Shown in pieces: positions 31,864 through 33,551 of a DNA stretch of 33,551 bases. The notes under the pieces were generated by a model that saw nothing but the letters and a program-made list of their open reading frames with translations, was not told the origin of the DNA and did no database searches. Made by a program: the position numbers and the translations under genes. Source of the DNA: Bacteroidia bacterium (GTDB taxonomy: Bacteria > Bacteroidota > Bacteroidia > Bacteroidales > Paludibacteraceae). Numbering within the stretch: position 1 is the first letter of the stretch; the number at the start of each line of letters is the position of its first letter. The stretch spans positions 1 through 33,551 of the forward strand of contig JAGKVE010000015.1 of the NCBI GenBank assembly GCA_021152555.1, given 5' to 3'.

Positions 31864-32604
31864 TTATTGTTTAACTTTTGGTTTGCGTGTCTTTGGGGTG
31901 TTTTTCTTGGGTCTCTTTGGCGCTGCTGCACGCTCAGTAGTGTCCGGCAAACGACCTATTATGGTCTCGTTGCCGCGAGTGGACTCGCCTACTCCGACGT
32001 ACATCTCGGTGTCCAAAGGCAGATACATATCTACGCGCGAGCCTAATTTGATAAATCCTAAATGGGTATTGCGGCGTACTACATGTCCCGGCTTGGCGTA
32101 AGTCACTATGCGCCGGGCCATCGCGCCTGCCACCTGACGAACGGCTATCTGAACCTTCGAAGGAGTCTCGATTACAACCAGCGAACGCTCATTCTCGGTG
32201 GACGACTTCGGAAGCCATGCGCCTTTATGACGGCCTTTCTGATGTTCGCTTATCAATACCGTCCCCTCTATCGGATACCAGTTCGCATGTACATTGAAAG
32301 GCGACATGAAAATCGAGACTTGAAGACGTTTTTCATGAAAATACTCGTTCTCTTCTGTCGGCTCCACAACCACTACGCGTCCGTCTGCCGGAGCGATGAT
32401 GAAATTCGGGTCATCTACCTCCAGCACGCGTACCGGATTACGGAAGAAATACGTCACAAACACTAACAGCAGCGCCGTCAGAGAAAGCGTTATTCCGAAA
32501 ATCCAATGAGGAGAATACATGTAAACCGGCACATTGATCATGAACAGCACCAACACCGTCCCGCATATCAGGTTTCGGCCCTCTCTATGTATCTTAATTT
32601 TCAT
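31864..32604 (-). CDS. psd: Phosphatidylserine decarboxylase, archaeal type
   Basis: A 246-aa inner-membrane proenzyme that makes phosphatidylethanolamine. Two transmembrane stretches lie at about residues 11-30 and 35-53, followed by FFRNPVR and the catalytic PADGRVV. MSPFNVHANWYP carries the expected histidine. Self-cleavage would occur at GFIKLGSRVD, between Gly188 and Ser189, giving the pyruvoyl group. The C-terminal 25 residues are an unusual basic Pro/Lys tail (APKRPKKNTPKTRKPKVKQ) not needed by the family. No promoter of its own is visible. The 124-bp leader holds five palindromic repeats. Confidence 0.94.
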   Translation of the reverse strand: MKIKIHREGRNLICGTVLVLFMINVPVYMYSPHWIFGITLSLTALLLVFVTYFFRNPVRVLEVDDPNFIIAPADGRVVVVEPTEENEYFHEKRLQVSIFMSPFNVHANWYPIEGTVLISEHQKGRHKGAWLPKSSTENERSLVVIETPSKVQIAVRQVAGAMARRIVTYAKPGHVVRRNTHLGFIKLGSRVDMYLPLDTEMYVGVGESTRGNETIIGRLPDTTERAAAPKRPKKNTPKTRKPKVKQ

Positions 32605-32630
32605 ATTCGTTTTTTAATAATCTTTTAATA

Positions 32631-32720
32631 TCTTACAGGCCTCCGGCCGGTCTTACAGCCGCAGGCGGTCTTACAGCGTAGCGGTCCTACAGGCCTTTGG
32701 CCGGTCTTACAGCGTAGCGG
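32631..32720. repeat. Five-unit palindromic repeat array upstream of psd
   Basis: Units of 20, 18, 16, 20 and 16 bp. Each is TCYTACAG plus a variable core ending in CGG. Cores: GCCTCCGGCCGG, CCGCAGGCGG, CGTAGCGG, GCCTTTGGCCGG and CGTAGCGG. Several cores are small palindromes that can form hairpins. The array lies in the transcript between the SRPBCC gene and psd. Confidence 0.9.
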
Positions 32721-32728
32721 TCAACCTC

Positions 32729-33160
32729 CTATCCCCACTGCCCGTAAGGGAACTGCGCCAGCATATCTGCCGCTTGGTCCAGACCCTGTTGCATTTTCTT
32801 CTCCAGCATCAGCTTGAACATGAACGGGATGTCGGCTTTCACCGTCAACTTGATTCGCGTATCGGTCGGACTCAACTCTTTGAGTTGTATCCAGAAATTC
32901 GCGTCCATCGGAATACCTTCCGCACCGAACTTGATGGTGGCATTCTCTTTACGGTCTACAACGACAATGGATATTTTCTGTGCCAAACCATCCACTTTCA
33001 TGCGAATCCGGTCTGGCTCAACCTCCATTTCCTGAATCTTGTCCTTGGGAATAAGGTCGCGGACACGTTCTATATTCTGCATGTTACTCAGCACGCGGTA
33101 TATCTGCTCCGCACTACACGGCGCCGATGTTACTTTACTTTCGTATTTCGATTCACTCAT
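32729..33160 (-). CDS. SRPBCC (START-like) family protein
   Basis: A 143-aa cytosolic protein. The fold pattern is SRPBCC/polyketide-cyclase-like: CSAEQIYRVLSNMQNIERVRD opens the helix-grip, then strands IRMKVDGLAQKISIVVVD, TIKFGAEGIP, FWIQLKELSPTDTRIKLTVKAD and the long C-terminal helix MLEKKMQQGLDQAADMLAQFP. The start at 33160 (MSESKYESKV) is chosen because the promoter is at 33222-33253. Such proteins bind lipids or other hydrophobic ligands; the ligand here is unknown. It is the first gene transcribed toward psd, so a link to membrane lipids is possible but only positional. Confidence 0.82.
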   Translation of the reverse strand: MSESKYESKVTSAPCSAEQIYRVLSNMQNIERVRDLIPKDKIQEMEVEPDRIRMKVDGLAQKISIVVVDRKENATIKFGAEGIPMDANFWIQLKELSPTDTRIKLTVKADIPFMFKLMLEKKMQQGLDQAADMLAQFPYGQWG

Positions 33161-33221
33161 AACGCTTTTCAACCTTTTGGGCCTTTTCTTTAAAACATTG
33201 ATGTTTTTTCTAAACCGGCTG

Positions 33222-33253
33222 CAAAGGTACACAAAAAAAATGACATACGCAAA
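33222..33253 (-). promoter_or_regulatory. Promoter of the SRPBCC-psd series, overlapping a terminator
   Basis: - strand -7 TACCTTTG (33222-33229) and -33 TTTG (33250-33253), 20-base gap. The -33 box is in the loop of the terminator at 33233-33265. Confidence 0.85.
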
Positions 33254-33265
33254 TTTGTATGCCAT
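33233..33265 (-). terminator. Terminator of the small lipoprotein gene
   Basis: On the - strand ATGGCATAC pairs with GTATGTCAT (one G-U) around an 8-base loop and is followed by eight T. On the + strand the same position is an A-C mismatch, so it works leftward. It lies 23 bases after the lipoprotein stop. Confidence 0.82.
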
Positions 33266-33288
33266 TTTTCGTAAAAATATTATTTTTA

Positions 33289-33432
33289 TTAGTTGTTCAA
33301 GGCGTTGCAGGCGTCCTCGTCATTCGCGTCGGCAAGCTGCCATGTTATGCTCGGATTGTTCTTGCCTTTGCAACCGACCATCATCGCCGCGCTCACCAGC
33401 ACAGCAACACCAAAATAAAAATACTTTTTCAT
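33289..33432 (-). CDS. Small lipoprotein, 47 aa
   Basis: A short frame starting MKKYFYFGVAVLVSAAMMVG with the lipobox cysteine at position 21, then KGKNNPSITWQLADANDED and ACNALNN. Two basic residues, a hydrophobic core and a Cys make a clear lipoprotein signal. The mature part is only about 27 residues and acidic. Such tiny lipoproteins are common in Bacteroidota and rarely characterised; no function is assigned. It is closed by its own terminator. The weak promoter region behind it overlaps an AT-rich spacer. Confidence 0.7.
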   Translation of the reverse strand: MKKYFYFGVAVLVSAAMMVGCKGKNNPSITWQLADANDEDACNALNN

Positions 33433-33494
33433 ACGCGTAAATTAGTACAAGCAGCAACGGCTCCTAAAGCACTCAAAGGGTTTTGTCGGTTTTT

Positions 33495-33526
33495 GTTGTA
33501 TATTTAAATTATTTTTATTATCTTTG
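33495..33526 (+). promoter_or_regulatory. Promoter of a gene starting at the right edge
   Basis: TTG (33496-33498) and -7 TATCTTTG (33519-33526), 20-base gap. An ATG at 33548-33550 lies about 15 bases beyond the predicted start; that gene leaves the window after four bases and cannot be named. Confidence 0.65.
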
Positions 33527-33551
33527 CAGTCGATTTGACATCTAAGTATGG

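Noticed and set aside
32631..32720. CRISPR array
   Set aside because: Units are only 16-20 bp with no unique spacers of 30 bp or more, and no cas genes are nearby.

Overview
This is a stretch of a Bacteroidales (phylum Bacteroidota) chromosome. The evidence is the promoter type and the gene content. At least ten promoters have the phylum's -33 TTTG / -7 TAnnTTTG layout with a 20-base gap, and ribosome binding sites are weak. Secreted proteins carry C-terminal tails like type IX secretion sorting signals. The gene set is typical too: nfeD-floA, a fused Nfn/GltA protein, an archaeal-type Psd and a class I BirA. I cannot place it below order. Nfn and the absence of respiratory genes fit an anaerobe.

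Layout. 42-2654: gap, then cca on the opposite strand. 2773-7724: a two-gene unit of a very large secreted GLUG/PKD-like protein and a beta-barrel/OmpA-domain outer-membrane protein. 7725-8143: a repeat-rich intergenic region with a strong promoter pointing away from any gene. 8144-12051: two secreted multi-domain proteins with sorting tails. 12134-17919: an AT-rich integrated element inserted at the 3' end of tRNA-Pro(CGG). 17913-20399: tRNA-Pro and topA. 20562-25243: nfeD-floA-nitrilase-recJ-araC on the + strand. 33432-25270: a long - strand run of a small lipoprotein, an SRPBCC protein, psd, deoC, a fused nfn, dacB, birA and rfbB.

The element is the most interesting part. It is bounded by a 14-bp direct repeat and would form a 5,772-bp circle. 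It encodes a NUMOD3-like small protein, a phage II/X-type rolling-circle initiator, a two-TM membrane protein behind a roughly 200-nt structured leader or ncRNA, an XRE repressor, a small serine resolvase, a 45-aa protein and a large serine recombinase (LSR). No Zot, coat protein or conjugative relaxase is visible, so it looks like an integrative rolling-circle plasmid or filamentous-phage relative. The attachment core lies in frame inside the 3' end of the LSR gene. The last 33 codons of the circular-form LSR are stranded at the far end of the element (12151-12250). The integrated LSR instead ends in 12 residues read from the antisense strand of the tRNA. The insertion also cut the tRNA off from its own terminator, and the LSR coding sequence carries a replacement terminator facing the tRNA.

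Other structure includes short palindromic repeat arrays in intergenic spacers, one of which has entered the nfn interdomain linker. There is also an extended promoter consensus shared by host and element, and a terminator whose loop carries the -33 box of the next promoter.
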